Notes: generated by a model from the letters alone, not told the origin. Positions 1 to 11,004 are shown, numbered from the stretch's first letter. The stretch: 64,000 nt of DNA from Anaspis maculata (GCA_949128115.1 OX421965.1:7568753-7632752); one strand, 5' to 3'. Numbers and translations are program-made.

Positions 1-83
1 AATCAAGCTTTCGAGCTTGAACTCAGCTCAAATTTCTATAACTCAGTATCGGGGCAACTAAAAACTAAAATCACGTTCGTTAT

Positions 84-89
84 TTTATT
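84..89 (-). promoter_or_regulatory. Candidate poly(A) signal (AATAAA) on minus strand
   Basis: The plus strand reads TTTATT, so the minus strand carries AATAAA about 17-22 nt downstream of the stop codon at 106-108. This is the usual position of a polyadenylation signal for a very short 3' UTR. The hexamer is common by chance in AT-rich DNA, so its value comes only from pairing with the adjacent minus-strand open frame. Confidence 0.3.
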
Positions 90-105
90 GGACGTTGTAA
101 CGATT

Positions 106-437
106 TTAAATTCCAAGGTAAACTTTAATAATTCTTTTTACAATATCAAGTATAGGTATAATACATTTCAAATAATCGCGCGATAAACTGTGTGCTGATA
201 CAAAAACACAAGGGTGCTCAGAAGCCTCGAGCGCAGCGGCAGAAGTAGAGTTTTCTTCTAGTAGGTTTTTAATTTCTGATAAGAGAAAGAAACGTTCTCG
301 AATCGTTGACGGTAAATCCTCAGCCAACTTGATCAGGATCAATCCAGGGTTTATGGGAGCCATCCGTGCCATTTTATCCATATATTCCCCTCTGAACGTT
401 GAAGCTGAGGTCGCCTGTCCACGTGAACGTATATCTT
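106..437 (-). CDS. Possible terminal exon of an unrecognised minus-strand gene
   Basis: An open frame of about 110 codons ends at 106-108. I do not recognise the product. It has an amphipathic, helix-prone composition with little low complexity (SEIKNLLEENSTSAAALEAS, then a C-terminal run ILDIVKRIIKVYLGI), which looks more protein-like than most ORFs here. On the minus strand a pyrimidine-ending TTTCAG just upstream of 437 could be a splice acceptor, and an AATAAA lies just past the stop. Together these fit the last exon of a gene that extends to higher coordinates, but no upstream exon could be identified. It could equally be a chance ORF or a transposon fragment. Confidence 0.28.
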
Positions 438-450
438 CTGAAACATGCAA

Positions 451-1375
451 TACACATAATACAAATGCACCTATTGAAACAGTACCACAGCAACTGAAAT
501 ATTCATCAGTACCTCGATCATTACCGTAACACAGTTATCATCATCGTAATCAGTAGCAGGCCATTATACCACGCACGAGCCCACGAAGTCATCCGGCGCC
601 TCCGCCATTTCTTCACCACAAGTTGAAGGTTGTCGACGTTTCCACGCATTACCTGGATACGTCCTATTCAAGCTGAAGTTCTCTGGTTCCATCCACAATC
701 CTCGATAGGACCTCGACGCTCACGCGGAATCCAGACCACGCTTGCAGCGAGAATAGGATCGTTTTCTTTGGATTTCCTGGAGCGACACTGCGTGTTACTT
801 TTTGTGAGATGTTCAATTTATTCCCACTAACCTTAAGATTAAGTATATTGAAGAACTAAATTAGCCTTGATACAACGTACCATAGCGCTGACACAGGTAA
901 CTTGGGCCCAAGGTATTTTCGTGACAGACGTAGTCACTGTAGGTATTAATTCCGTAACTTCGGAATTATTTAGGTTCTTTAATTTACGAAGTCCAAGGGG
1001 GTGTGTTTGGAATCTCTCTCAAACCTCACGAGGGTATATTGCTGACGTCCAGTTCGAAGCTGAAACCCTACACAAAAACGTAACTCGTGAAGCACCTACC
1101 TGCGTTGCTAACTATATTATTTAAATTCACTTACATCATACTTTGTTTCATTATTGTTACTTACCAGAAATTCTACTTTATTAAATATTCTAAATCTCAT
1201 TTTCGTTCATCGTACTTTCAATTAAGTCAGTTCATTCATAAAGAAATCCTATAAGGCACGACCATTCCATCTGGTTTATTTACAAAAAAAAGGCAAGCAC
1301 GTTCTTTTTTTTTGTTGTTGGAATAGACCAGGACATACTCCACCAATTAACATCTTCGCACAGACTCCCCTGGTT
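451..1375. other. No supported feature
   Basis: Only short overlapping ORFs on both strands, with no motif, repeat unit or splice architecture that I can support. A poly-T/TTG tract lies near 1304-1320. Confidence 0.4.
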
Positions 1376-1382
1376 GGCGCGG

Positions 1383-1416
1383 TATAAATTTGTGTCTGTG
1401 CGACGTGCAAGTCAAA
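1383..1416 (+). promoter_or_regulatory. Candidate TATA-type core promoter
   Basis: A TATAAA box at 1383-1388 sits in a GC-flanked context (GGCGCGGTATAAATT). About 26-30 bp downstream there is an initiator-like AAGTCAAAAA around 1409-1418. This TATA-to-Inr spacing is right for an arthropod RNA polymerase II core promoter. The first downstream ATG (1497) has a favourable context. The elements are seen directly; activity is inferred. Confidence 0.35.
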
Positions 1417-1496
1417 AACTCACGACTCGCTCTAGCCGAAAAAACTGAGTGCCGTTCGCTTTATGTTGTGAATTTTCTGAATGGAGAGAAAACATC

Positions 1497-1619
1497 ATGG
1501 CAACGTTTTGTGAATTTCTCGCCAACGACGAGGAAAAAGTGAAGGTTTTCGTCGGCGGCGAGTGCACGTCCTCGCATTTGTTCCAGCATCAGATGCCGTG
1601 CTTTTTTCAAATCGAATGA
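1497..1619 (+). CDS. Small ORF (40 codons) downstream of the TATA promoter, unknown product
   Basis: The ORF starts at ATG 1497 in the context AACATCATGG, close to a good Kozak, and ends at TGA 1617. The product begins MATFCEFLANDEEKVKVFVG and contains a GGEC segment and three Cys. I do not recognise it. It follows the TATA/Inr pair at 1383-1416 with an ~85-nt leader and no intervening ATG that would open a long frame. It may be a short peptide or the first exon of a longer gene (GT dinucleotides occur inside it), but no convincing downstream exon was found. Confidence 0.25.
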   Translation: MATFCEFLANDEEKVKVFVGGECTSSHLFQHQMPCFFQIE

Positions 1620-1829
1620 AAACTACAACAAAACTGCCGCAAAATATCAAACCTTGATACATTACCATCATCATCGCCAGATAAACGACCGTGAATTTTT
1701 TATTTTTTCCTCGATGTTTTCATTTCATTCCAACTTTGGTATTAAACGAGCAGTGTTTATGGTTCATAAGATTAAGTTGCTGGACGTAGCAACGAACCTG
1801 TATCACTTATTCCATTGGTTTCTAGTGTT

Positions 1830-1880
1830 TAGAAGCTTGAGTACTCTTTGAGTACTTTTCGAGTACTTTCCAAAAACTTT
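1830..1880. repeat. Short GAGTACTTT tandem cluster
   Basis: Three close copies of GAGTACTTT-like 11-12-mers (GAGTACTCTTT, GAGTACTTTTC, GAGTACTTTCC) occur in a row, followed by a related CAAGTAGTTTAAGTAC. A TATATAAAA lies immediately downstream at about 1898-1907. Small degenerate minisatellite; function unknown. Confidence 0.4.
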
Positions 1881-1929
1881 TCAAGTAGTTTAAGTACAGT
1901 ATATAAAAACTCGAAATCTGCGCCAGGAG

Positions 1930-2445
1930 CTTACGGACACTACGTACAGAATTTGCACCGTCGCGCTCGAGATTTGATGGCAGACTGGAAACGGAAAAAT
2001 CGACGCACGGGAAGCTGCGATGATGATTTTTTCGCTGCCGGTCATCTAAAAGCTCGAAGCGTCGCGACGCTCGGGTTCACGCGGTGGCGGCGGCAGTTTT
2101 TGCGTAGTCGCCCGCTCACAAGGGTGTGTTTGGGCATCAGAGAGAATCCGGATAGACGCAAAAAGCTCCGCACTTGGTGAACTTGAGCACACAACGTAGG
2201 GAAGGTCGGGTCGGCGCTTCAGGGTCGAGGTCGCAACGCATCGATTTGTGCCGGCCGACACAACGCAGCCGGAGCCTCCGCAGGCGAAGCAGCCAAGCAG
2301 CGTGCAGCATCCCCAGGAACTTCGCCTCACACAAGGTCCCGCAGACTGGAACTGATGCGAACTTGGTTTTTTCGGCAGCCAGGGTCGCCGCTTCAGCTGC
2401 TGAACCTCTGATTATTTTCGCTGCTTGCAAGGCCAATTAACGAGG
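1930..2445. other. GC-rich island with overlapping ORFs on both strands
   Basis: This ~500-bp stretch is clearly richer in GC and CpG than its surroundings and carries 88-110-codon ORFs in several overlapping frames on both strands. The overlap is what high GC alone produces by removing stop codons, and none of the translations resembles a known family. It could be a CpG-rich promoter region, a fragment of a foreign or mobile sequence, or an old exon. I do not call a gene. Confidence 0.35.
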
Positions 2446-2449
2446 CGGA

Positions 2450-3540
2450 TTAGCGAATACTTCACACCCTGAATTCACGTGTTCCATACTGATCATTTCA
2501 TTTCGCACATTTTGGGCGGTTTCCAGTTATATAAACTTCTACGCTTGGAGTAGAATGATGAGGGCGAAGCAATGGAATGAAAAACGAAGCTTTAAAAGCA
2601 GACTGTAGAGGCGAAGGCTAGGCCCACAAAAAACTAGTTTCAATCGAGCATCACCAGAACAAGATGGATATTGTCATTTACTGTTTCAATTCAAGTCCCT
2701 ACATTATTGTCAATTTGGTCTTCAAGCAGCAAAGAGTACTTTGAGGTATCTCTTGTTGAGCTATGTCTTTAACAAAACTCATACGTCGATAGCCCTTCGG
2801 ATAGCTAGCTGGATGAACGTTGTGAAGGGAAACTGTAGAAAAATTGAACAAGAACAGCACAAGGACCGATAAATATCGTGCTTGGCAGAGTTCCCACGAG
2901 ATCTCCCAGTGAGTCATCCTTTCGTTTGTTTTACAATTTGCAGTTCAGTTATTTTCACGAGCAAGTAAAACAAAATCTGGCGTTGTAATACAAAAGTGGT
3001 GCCGTGACCAGGATTGCTCAAGGAGGTGGGATGCTAACAGGTAACCATTACGATTTTCTCAAGTCTTCATTCCGTTTGATTATGAAGAAGTTGGGCAATT
3101 TTATGGCCAACTCGAAATGGTCAACGATATGAATAAGGGTGGTATTTTTCGGTCCGACAAAAAGAATGACAAAAAAGGTGAGAATCACGGCAAAATAGTT
3201 GTTCACGCGACAAATGAGTATTTTGAACACCCAGACATGAAGCGACAAAAAATGTTCGAATAACGGCAAATTTGGTGCTTATCATAGCAAAAAACAGAAA
3301 ATCACCTCAAAATGAGGGTTTGCACGACAAATTTGAAAGATTATTATAGATCGAGGGTAATTCCTGTCCTAGATTTTTGTACATACGTCGAAATCAAAAC
3401 GTCGCAGTCAGTTCCAGTCATGCAAGTTTCGGAAGACTACGTTTAAAGTAGCAGCGCTGATGAATCCCCTCCTGTGAAGAGAAGAAGAGGAACGGAAAGA
3501 GTTTTAAATGGGAAAAAGTTCTCATCGCACGAAGAAGCGG
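2450..3540. other. No supported feature
   Basis: AT-rich sequence with only short ORFs. No repeats, splice architecture or RNA motifs that I can support. Confidence 0.4.
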
Positions 3541-3547
3541 AATCATA

Positions 3548-4267
3548 ATACAGGGTCATTTTTTAGCAATGTCACTATTCCGGAAGCTTCTGGTAAACAA
3601 AGTACGCAACTTTTTGACAAGGGTATGGCAGCATCTTGTAGTTTACAGTTTCAAGTTTTGTTTGATACTACAACCATGGTTGGCAGTCATCAACTTCGTG
3701 TACACGGTGCCAAGAGCCTTAAGTTGCAAATTTTTTGTTTCTTCATTTTGAAATCCAAAATTCTCCTCCATTTCTGTACCAATTAACTTGAAACTTGTAA
3801 CAAATTGAAACCTAGAATTTAAATTTTGATACGGTGAAAGTTGTCTTTGTGCAACTTCAGGGTGATGGCCGCCGTTTCCCAAAAAAGTCTTCAATCAGAA
3901 ATGCAGTGCTGGGCGGGTGTCACAGAATCTCGAAACGTAACTTCAGTGCAGATATTTTTGATTCTCTTCTCAAGATAACGAATGTCCCTGATTACGTCTG
4001 TGAATACCTGGTCTTTGAGAATGCCTACAAAGAAAAAACAAAGCGACTTTTTAACACTGTTTTCTTCTATGGCCAAGCACAACATTTTGTTCTGTCGCAC
4101 AGACAGAGTTGCAGACAAAGTTGATGGCTGACAACTGTGGTTGTAGTGTCAAACAAAACTTGAAACTATAAGTTACAAGATGCTGCCATGCCCTTGTTAA
4201 TAAGTTTCTTACTTCGCCTGTCAGAAGCCATTCAAATGATGACATCCATAAAAAAAGACCCTGTATT
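3548..4267. mobile_element. Inverted-repeat (foldback-type) element with TACAGGGTC ends
   Basis: Arms of ~150 bp (about 3548-3705 and 4108-4267) are imperfect reverse complements of each other. Both termini read ATACAGGGTC outside-in, followed by a T-rich stretch, and the arms share TATGGCAGCATCTTGTA and further blocks. The ~400-bp centre codes for nothing recognisable, so this is a non-autonomous DNA element. TACAGGGT-type ends are widespread on arthropod TIR elements; the superfamily cannot be assigned here. Confidence 0.7.
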
Positions 4268-4399
4268 TCCTTCGAGAGATGGTGGAGCAAGTCGTCTCTA
4301 AAATCGACTTTAGACGGCGAGAGGGTGGACTACCGCTGCTTTGCCGGAAACTATCGCCAGCAGGATTTTTTTTCATAGCTTTCCACTACTTTCCAGACT

Positions 4400-4850
4400 T
4401 CCAGTAAGGCCCCTTTGCAGTCCTGTGTTATCAAGAGCTCTATCGCGCTCCCTTATTCTGTATTAAATTTAATTTGAAGCCCTGCTGAGCCCCCTTGCGT
4501 TCTCCGTGACTTCCGAAGCAAGAAGCAGCGTTGTGCCGTCATGTCATGTTTGGAGCCCTATCGAGCCCCCATTGCATCTTCAAGTGTGGTTGAAACCCTG
4601 TTGAGCCTCATTTTGTTTTTTTCATGGCATTCGAAGTACCATCAGTCAGCCCCATTTTGCGTTATTTCGTTATACAGAGCTCCATTCGGCCCCCTCGTGT
4701 CTTCAGTACCGTTTGAAGTTCTGTCGAGACCCCTTGCACTCTCGGAGCACTAGTAAGCCCCTGTGCCTTCATTTCATATTCCCAAATCGGATTCCCTTGA
4801 TCCTCTTCATGTATAATTTGGAGCCCTAATGAGCCTCCTTATGGCGTACA
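4400..4850 (+). repeat. GAGCCC degenerate array, forward segment 1
   Basis: Degenerate tandem units of roughly 40-60 bp carry the recurring words GAGCCC(C/T), CCTTGTGTCTTC, CATTCGAAG and CCCTGCTGAGCC. The array is much decayed and has no coding signal. The same family reappears at 7560-8250, 9985-10075 and 51460-53580 in this orientation, and at 5035-7440 in the opposite one. Confidence 0.7.
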
Positions 4851-4851
4851 T

Positions 4852-5010
4852 GACAACTTGACGCGGGACAACTTGACGCCAGGAATTTTAAAGCGGCCGA
4901 TTTGACGCCGGGACAGCTTGATGCCAGGACAACTTGCCGCGGGACAACTTGACGCCAGGAATTTTAAAGTAGCCGCTAGCCGACTTAACGTCGGGCCGAC
5001 AACTTAACAC
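4852..5010 (+). repeat. CAACTTGACGC block A (array junction)
   Basis: About eight tandem variants of a 14-17-bp unit, GGGACAACTTGACGCC, some followed by a shared AGGAATTTTAAAG spacer that occurs twice. It lies exactly where the GAGCCC array switches from forward to reverse orientation. Related blocks are at 6174-6285 and 7480-7556. Confidence 0.75.
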
Positions 5011-5034
5011 CAGTTGGAGCTATAGGACCCCGAG

Positions 5035-6172
5035 TATCACATGAAGGCACAAAGGTGCTTACTGAAGTTACGAAAGCCAGGGGAAAATGCAAGGGGGCCG
5101 ATAGACCTTCGAATACCAAAAGAAGGCACAAGAGTGCTCACTAAATATAAATGGAAAAATGCAAGGGGGCTCAGCAAGGGTTCAAACACCATTATTGAAG
5201 ACATTATTGGGTCCAATGGGGCTTTGAACAACACAAGAAAGCAATAGAGGGGTTTTTGGGCATATGAGGACACAAGTGGACCAAGTAGGGCTTCGAATAC
5301 CAGACGAAAACACAAGTGTGCTTTCGATTGCTTGAAAACTCCCGAAGACACGGAAAATTGCAAGAGGGCTCATCAGGACTTCAAAAGACATTGATGGCAC
5401 AAGGGGGCTCAATAGTGCCTTGGATTACACAAGTAGGCAAAAGGGGCTCACGGGAATTCTAAACACGTGAAAAAATATGGGGAGACTCACTAGGGCTCCA
5501 AACGGTACTTGAGGTTGAGGACACACGGAGGCGCCCGATAGGGCTCCAAATGTTACACGCAGACACAAAGGTGTTTACTAAAGCTTCGAAAGTGACGGAA
5601 AAATGTGAGGGGACTCAGCAGGGTTTTAATCGACAATGAAAAAAACAAGGGGGCCAGTAGGGCTTTTAACAACCAAAGAAGGCTCAAAGGGGCTTACTGA
5701 AATTCTGGAGGGGTAAAAAATCATGCGGAGCTTAAAACAAGAGTGTCCAATTGAGCTCTGAATAAAGGTGCTTAAAACGCCATATGGAGACATAAGGGTA
5801 GATACTACGATTCCGAAAGCAACATGAACACGCAAGGGGGCTCATCAGGACTCAAAACGACATATAAATACACAAAAGGATCCACTGGAATTTCAAGTTA
5901 ACACAGCAAGACAAAATGGGAGCCGCTTGAGCTCCAAAACATAAGAAGACATAAGAGGGCTCCTCAGAACTCCGAACACCTCAAGTAAACACAAGAGGGC
6001 TCATCGGAGCTCGAAACGACACAAAAGGCACGGGGGCTCATCGGGGCTCCGATTGACAAACAAGAACTCAAGAACTACAAAATCTGAGAAGATAGATTGT
6101 GGCTCAATAGAGTTCCAAACGCAACATGAAGACACAATAAGGGGGCTCGTCAAGGTTTAAAGCGACACATCA
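5035..6172 (-). repeat. GAGCCC degenerate array, reverse segment 1
   Basis: The same degenerate family as 4400-4850, read here as its reverse complement (AAGGGGGCTC, GAAGACACAAGGGG, CTCCAAAC and similar words repeated every ~40-60 bp). Short ORFs on both strands are by-products of the repetition. Confidence 0.7.
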
Positions 6173-6173
6173 G

Positions 6174-6285
6174 ATTGTCCACGCGTTAGGTTGTCCTGGC
6201 GTCAGTTGTCCCGCGTCAGGATGGCCGGCGTCAAGCTGTCCTGCTTCGACCAACTTGACGCCGGACGATTTGCGCCAGGGATTTT
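6174..6285. repeat. CAACTTGACGC block B
   Basis: The block contains the unit in both orientations: GTTGTCCTGGCGTCAG and GTTGTCCCGCGTCAGG first, then CCAACTTGACGCCGG near 6248. It splits the reverse-oriented GAGCCC array in two. The local head-to-head arrangement makes it a small inverted repeat. Confidence 0.7.
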
Positions 6286-6289
6286 GTGG

Positions 6290-7440
6290 GAATAGAGTAA
6301 GGAAACATTCGAAGAAAATGACAAAAACGGACTCATCGGGAGTTGAAACGACACATAGAGACACAAGGGGGTTCACTGGGATTCCGAATTACACAGCAGA
6401 ACACAATGAGGACCTCTAGAACCCCTAAACACACGAAGACATGAGCGGGCTCGGTTAGACTTCCGAAAACCTTATGAAAACTTTGAAGGAAGCATTGGGG
6501 GCTCGAAACGACACAAAAGGACACAATGGCGGATTGGGGGCCTGTAAGGCTTTAAAGTAAAAAAATATACAAAGGTGCTCTATAGTGTTTCGAAACTGCC
6601 AAGAAAATACAAGGGGGTCATCAGGGCACAATACGGTGGTACATTAAGACAGAAGGGGGGCTCCGATTGACACAGCAAGACATAATGGGTCGCTAGAACT
6701 CCAAAACATAAAAAAAGTGAGCATGAGGGGGCTCATCGTCGAAATGACACATAAAGACACAAAAAGGCCTATTGGAGCTCCGATTGACAAAACAAGGCAT
6801 AATGGGAGCGCCAGAGGGGGCACCATATCGGACTAGAAACATAAGGAGATACGAAGGGGTTCATCAGGGCTTCACACAACACCACATGAAGACACGAGGG
6901 GTATTCTTAGGTTTCAAAACGACAAATACAGACAAAGGGGGTCCGTTGGGTCTCCGATAAACATAGCAAGACACAACGAGGGCCTCTAGGATTCCCAGAC
7001 ATAAGAAGACAAAATGGAGCTCATTGCGGGGCTGGAAGCGTCACCATAGACACATGGCCTATATTGACCCAGCAAGAAAGAATGGGGGCCGGCAGGGTTC
7101 CAAAGCACAAAAAATGATTCGAAGGAGCTCGATAGAATTCAGAGCTTCACACGAAAACACAAGAAGGTCATCGAGGGGGTTATCAGGGTTCTTGAAAACA
7201 CTAGGGAAAAGTAAAGTGGCTCCAGTACAGTTTCGAGAACAACACGAAGACACAAGTATGGGGCTCATCAGGGCTTGAAATGACACATAGAGACACATGG
7301 GAGCTATGACTTTGAGTTATACAGCAAGACACAACTGGGGTCATTTGGGACCCAAGAAAAATTAGACAAAAGTAAGCATAAGGGGCTTGCTAGTTCCGAA
7401 AAACCACAGGATAACGCAAGAGGGCCTATTGGGGGACAAA
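6290..7440 (-). repeat. GAGCCC degenerate array, reverse segment 2
   Basis: Continuation of the reverse-oriented array (AGACACAAGGGG, GGGCTCATCAGGG, CTCCGATTGACA words). The unit CTCCGATTGACA(C/A)A(A/G)CAAG recurs at least four times near 6040, 6660, 6778 and 6950, so sub-families of monomers can be distinguished. Confidence 0.65.
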
Positions 7441-7479
7441 AAGACAAAAACTGGACAACTAAAGTCACGAAATTATAAT

Positions 7480-7556
7480 AAATTCTAGCGTCAAGTTGTC
7501 CTGGGGTCAACTTGACCCGCGTCAAGTCGGCCGGCGTCAAGTTGTCTTGCTTCGTC
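7480..7556 (-). repeat. CAACTTGACGC block C (array junction)
   Basis: Three to four copies of the unit in reverse orientation (GCGTCAAGTTGTCC and variants). It marks the return of the GAGCCC array from reverse to forward orientation. Blocks A and C therefore bracket the reverse segment as an inverted pair ~2.6 kb apart. Confidence 0.75.
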
Positions 7557-7559
7557 CTT

Positions 7560-8250
7560 ATGTGCCTCATGGCTCCCATAATTCCACTAAGCCCTATTTT
7601 GCGATTTTGTGCTATCCAGGCTCCATTGGGCGCCCTTATTGTGTCTTCAATGTAATTTGAAGCTCTGTTGAACCTCCTTGCATTTTCAGTTACTTTCAAA
7701 GCATTTAATCACCCTTGTGTCGTCACGTCATTCGAAGTCCTTTCGGGCCCCCTTGGGTCCTCAAATGTAGTTGAAGCCCTTATGAGTCCCCTCGAGTTTT
7801 TTCGTAGCTTTCAGAACTCCAGAGAGCCATCTTGTGTCTTCTTGCATTGCTATCAGCTCTAGTGCAAGTTCCTTGTACCTTCATGTGATATACGGAGCCC
7901 TATCGGACTTCCTTGTGTCCGTAAATGTAGTTTGGAGCCCTGGTTAGCCCCTTCATGTTTTTTCATGTCTACCAAAATTACATAAGCCCCCTGTAGCCTT
8001 TTCTGTGTTGTCCAGAGCCTCATCGAGTCCCCTTATTTCTTCAACTCTATTAAAAGCCTGGAGCCCTGCTGAACTTCCTTACATCTTTGCGTAGCTTTTG
8101 GAGCATTAGTAGGCACCTCATGCCTTCATGTAATATTAGGAGCCCTATAGGACCCCCTTGTATCTTCAAATATAGTACAGAGTCCCAGTTAACCCCCACT
8201 TATGTTTTTATTGACTTCCAGAGTAACAGTAAGCCTCCCTTTTGCCTTCA
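7560..8250 (+). repeat. GAGCCC degenerate array, forward segment 2
   Basis: Forward-oriented array with the words CCCTTGTGTCTTC, GGAGCCCTA and GTTGAAGCCC. It ends where a poly-A tract and the SINE begin at ~8255. Confidence 0.65.
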
Positions 8251-8254
8251 TTTA

Positions 8255-8453
8255 TTATAAAAAAAAAAAATTAATGTTTTTCTCCTTATCGGCCTTTTTC
8301 CATAGGAGTTTTGCCCGTTTATTCATTTCACAATTGTTTACATAGAAAAGTGCCATTTTGGACAACACAACACCCAGACTTTCCACCGGGAATCGAATCC
8401 GGGGCCTCCCGCACTGCAGGCAGTCACAGAACCGCCTGCGCCACGGGGCCGTC
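8255..8453 (-). mobile_element. tRNA-derived SINE
   Basis: Read on the minus strand, the element starts near 8453 with GGCCCCGTGGCGCAGGCGG, containing an RNA polymerase III A box (TGGCGCAGGCGG, 8432-8443). It continues to a B box GGATTCGATTCCC (8388-8400), the correct ~35-nt distance for a tRNA head. A ~120-bp tRNA-unrelated body follows, then a homopolymer-rich tail near 8255-8275. The head is too diverged and lacks a clean acceptor-stem partner, so it is not a functional tRNA gene. It sits between the GAGCCC array and the foldback at 8478. Confidence 0.78.
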
Positions 8454-8477
8454 AAGGTTTTATACAAAAGTTCCACT

Positions 8478-9988
8478 GGGCCCACGGTTCGGCAAAATGT
8501 GAAATAACGAAAAAAATTGTCCACCAAATCTAACACCGTAGCTTGATTCTTTATTATTTTCTGATCCAGAAAAATCCAATTTCAAAATAATTCATCGGTG
8601 AATTTGTCCTGTGGACAATTTAATTGTTTTTTTTTTATTTAGTGAGTTTTTCTCATGTTCATTCTTTGAGGCTCATGTGCAACTGGACGTTAAAATATAG
8701 TGGTTGGTGCCAAATTGTTCCTTAGACCATGATGAGCAAGAATCGCGATGGTGGACATCTGAGACTCACGACTGCGCAGCCGGAGGGGGGAGAGGGCAGA
8801 GAACGTGCTGAAGAAGAGATAACATTTCTTTAATTCATGAACCGAAAGAGGTGGAATTATCAAATATGGCATACATGCTCACTATTTTACGCCAATGAAG
8901 TTGCAGCAAACAGTTTTCGAAAATATCGAAACGTTTCAGAAAAATCTCGATAAACTTATTCTTCTTCTGAGAATGTTATCAATAAAATCCAAATTATTGA
9001 CGAATTTGAAAGATAAAAAGGTACAACTTACCCAAGTTAGGTTAGTGCTCGGGTTAGTGGCTGCTTTGGCGAGAAAAAATGGTCATTTTGGTGTCTCACG
9101 TGAATCTGCACAAGACTAGTGTCACATGATGGCTCATTATGAACCGGCAACGGACGGCTTTTATCATCAAATGTATTAGTTTTTGAAGTCACCTACCAAA
9201 ACTGTCGAATACAAGTTAAAAGGTTATCTGTTGGGAGTTATTTGAACTAAAGAGTGCTCATTTTCCACAAAAAAATCCATCAAAAACGAATTCCTGATAG
9301 ACATAACAAAGCTCTTCGGGGAGACCAATGGCCAAGAATGACCGAAAAAGTCACGTAGGTAGGTGAATAATGGGGTCTTATTTCCTGAAATAGAAGACCA
9401 AGGGATTTTCACCAATATGCATATAATGTCCAACACCTCTAGCTGCCAAAAATATTATTGTGTAGTTTTTTTGTATGTTTTCAACAGTAAAATTTTCAAA
9501 AAAAAAAAGTTCAATTGAGATCTCTTTGGAACGGTTCAGTATTTTCAAAAATGGTTTACTGCGTTATCAATGGCGTAAAATAGCGAGCTCGTATGCGATA
9601 TTTCATAATTCCAACTCTTTTGGTTCATGAGTTAACATTTTTTATCTCTTCTTTAGCACGTTTCCTGCCCCCTCCCCTCCTTCGGCTGCCCAGTCGCGAG
9701 TCTTAGATGTCCACCATCGTGATACTTGTTTGTCATGGTCCAAGGAACAATTTGGCACCAATCACTATACTTTAACTAAACGTTGCAGATGGGCCTCAAA
9801 AAATGAACATAAGAAAACCTACTGGGATAAATGAAATTTGTAATTAATTGCCCACAGGACAAATTCACCGATGAAGTATTTTGAAATTGGGTTTTTCTGG
9901 ATCGGAAAATAATAAAGAATCAAGCTACGGTGTTAGATTTGGTGGACAATTTTTTTTGCTATTTCACATTTTGCCAAACCGTGGGCCC
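8478..9988. mobile_element. Foldback element with ~450-500-bp arms
   Basis: The sequence from 8478 (GGGCCCACGGTT) to about 8975 is repeated as an imperfect reverse complement at about 9480-9988. Conserved stretches include CCGTAGCTTGATTCTTTATT, GGTGCCAAATTGTTCCTT and CTATTTTACGCCA. The ~500-bp middle has no coding signal. The element interrupts the GAGCCC array, which resumes immediately at 9985. Confidence 0.8.
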
Positions 9989-10078
9989 CCTTGTATCTTC
10001 AATATCGTTTGAAACCCTGCTGGGTCCCCTTGTATCTTCAATATCGTTTGAAACCCTGCTGAGCTCCCTTGCATTTTG
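9985..10078 (+). repeat. GAGCCC array remnant with 39-bp units
   Basis: Two nearly identical 39-bp units (CCTTGTATCTTCAATATCGT, then TTGAAACCCTGCTGGG) run head to tail, then a third partial copy ends in a G homopolymer. This is the cleanest place to read the basic monomer length of the family. Confidence 0.8.
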
Positions 10079-10079
10079 G

Positions 10080-10995
10080 GGGGGGGGTGCATGGAAAATG
10101 GAAAATTCATCAAAATTCGACATATTATTTACCAACTTGCTAGAAAAATAAGTTGTCGATCAGCCTTCGATGGCTCTTTTCCCTGAGGGGTAGTTCCTGT
10201 GCCGGACTGACGGACAGAAAAATGCAGCTAAAAGCGCTCTATTTTCTTTGCGAAAAAGTCGCTAAAAAATTTCAAACGCTGCACTGCCGGGTTTTTCCAT
10301 GGCTGCCTGACTAGCCTTTTGATCTTTCATTAGTTTGAGATATTTCGTATATAAACTTTTTTGTTTCGATTGTTTCCTTGTAACGGCTCACAACCAGAAG
10401 TCACTGCGTGATTTCAAAGGCAAAAAGCAATTAGGAATAGTTTCAGACCGCGCAGCATTGCATGTACCTACAGTACAGTGCGAGCAAAAAGCAAACTCAC
10501 GCGAAAATGCGTCAAAGAGAAGGGAAATGCGGAAAAAGCAAGTTTCCCGGAGTACGGAAGCGCTCAACAATGCGAAAGACAAAAAGTTCATTACATCAAC
10601 TTTGAAATAAAGTTTGAAACTGCGGTACAAAGCCGAAGCTTTTTAATGTCAATTACAGCTTCACTTCGGATCCCGCATCATGAAAATTCAATTACTGAGT
10701 ATTGAATCGAAATTAATAATTCTTTTACGATGCAACAATGTCAGCCTCATGCATCGGATCGATGGGGAAATTCAGTTTGTTGGACTCTATTAATTAAAGC
10801 CAAACGTACTTTATACAGGGTAGCTGCAGCCACCCAAAAGTTTTGCAAATGTAATAGCCGAGCTCAAACTTGTATTTTGGAAGTCCTGCGTCACCGTAAT
10901 TTAACCTGAATTGTTTGTCATTCCTGTCGAGTACTCTGCAGGCCAGACCCAACTTTTAGGGTATATACAGACATAATGTACAAACAGACACTAAA
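10080..10995. other. No supported feature
   Basis: A G9 run at ~10078-10087, then unique-looking AT-rich sequence with short ORFs on both strands. I see no gene or repeat structure that I can defend. Confidence 0.4.
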
Positions 10996-11004
10996 GTGGG
11001 AGAA

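Noticed and set aside
2046..2440. Overlapping 88-99-codon ORFs on both strands
   Set aside because: High GC removes stops; the translations are Arg/Ala-rich with no recognisable family and no splice context.
8385..8453. A tRNA gene on the minus strand
   Set aside because: A and B boxes are present, but the acceptor stem does not close convincingly and the sequence continues into a SINE body.
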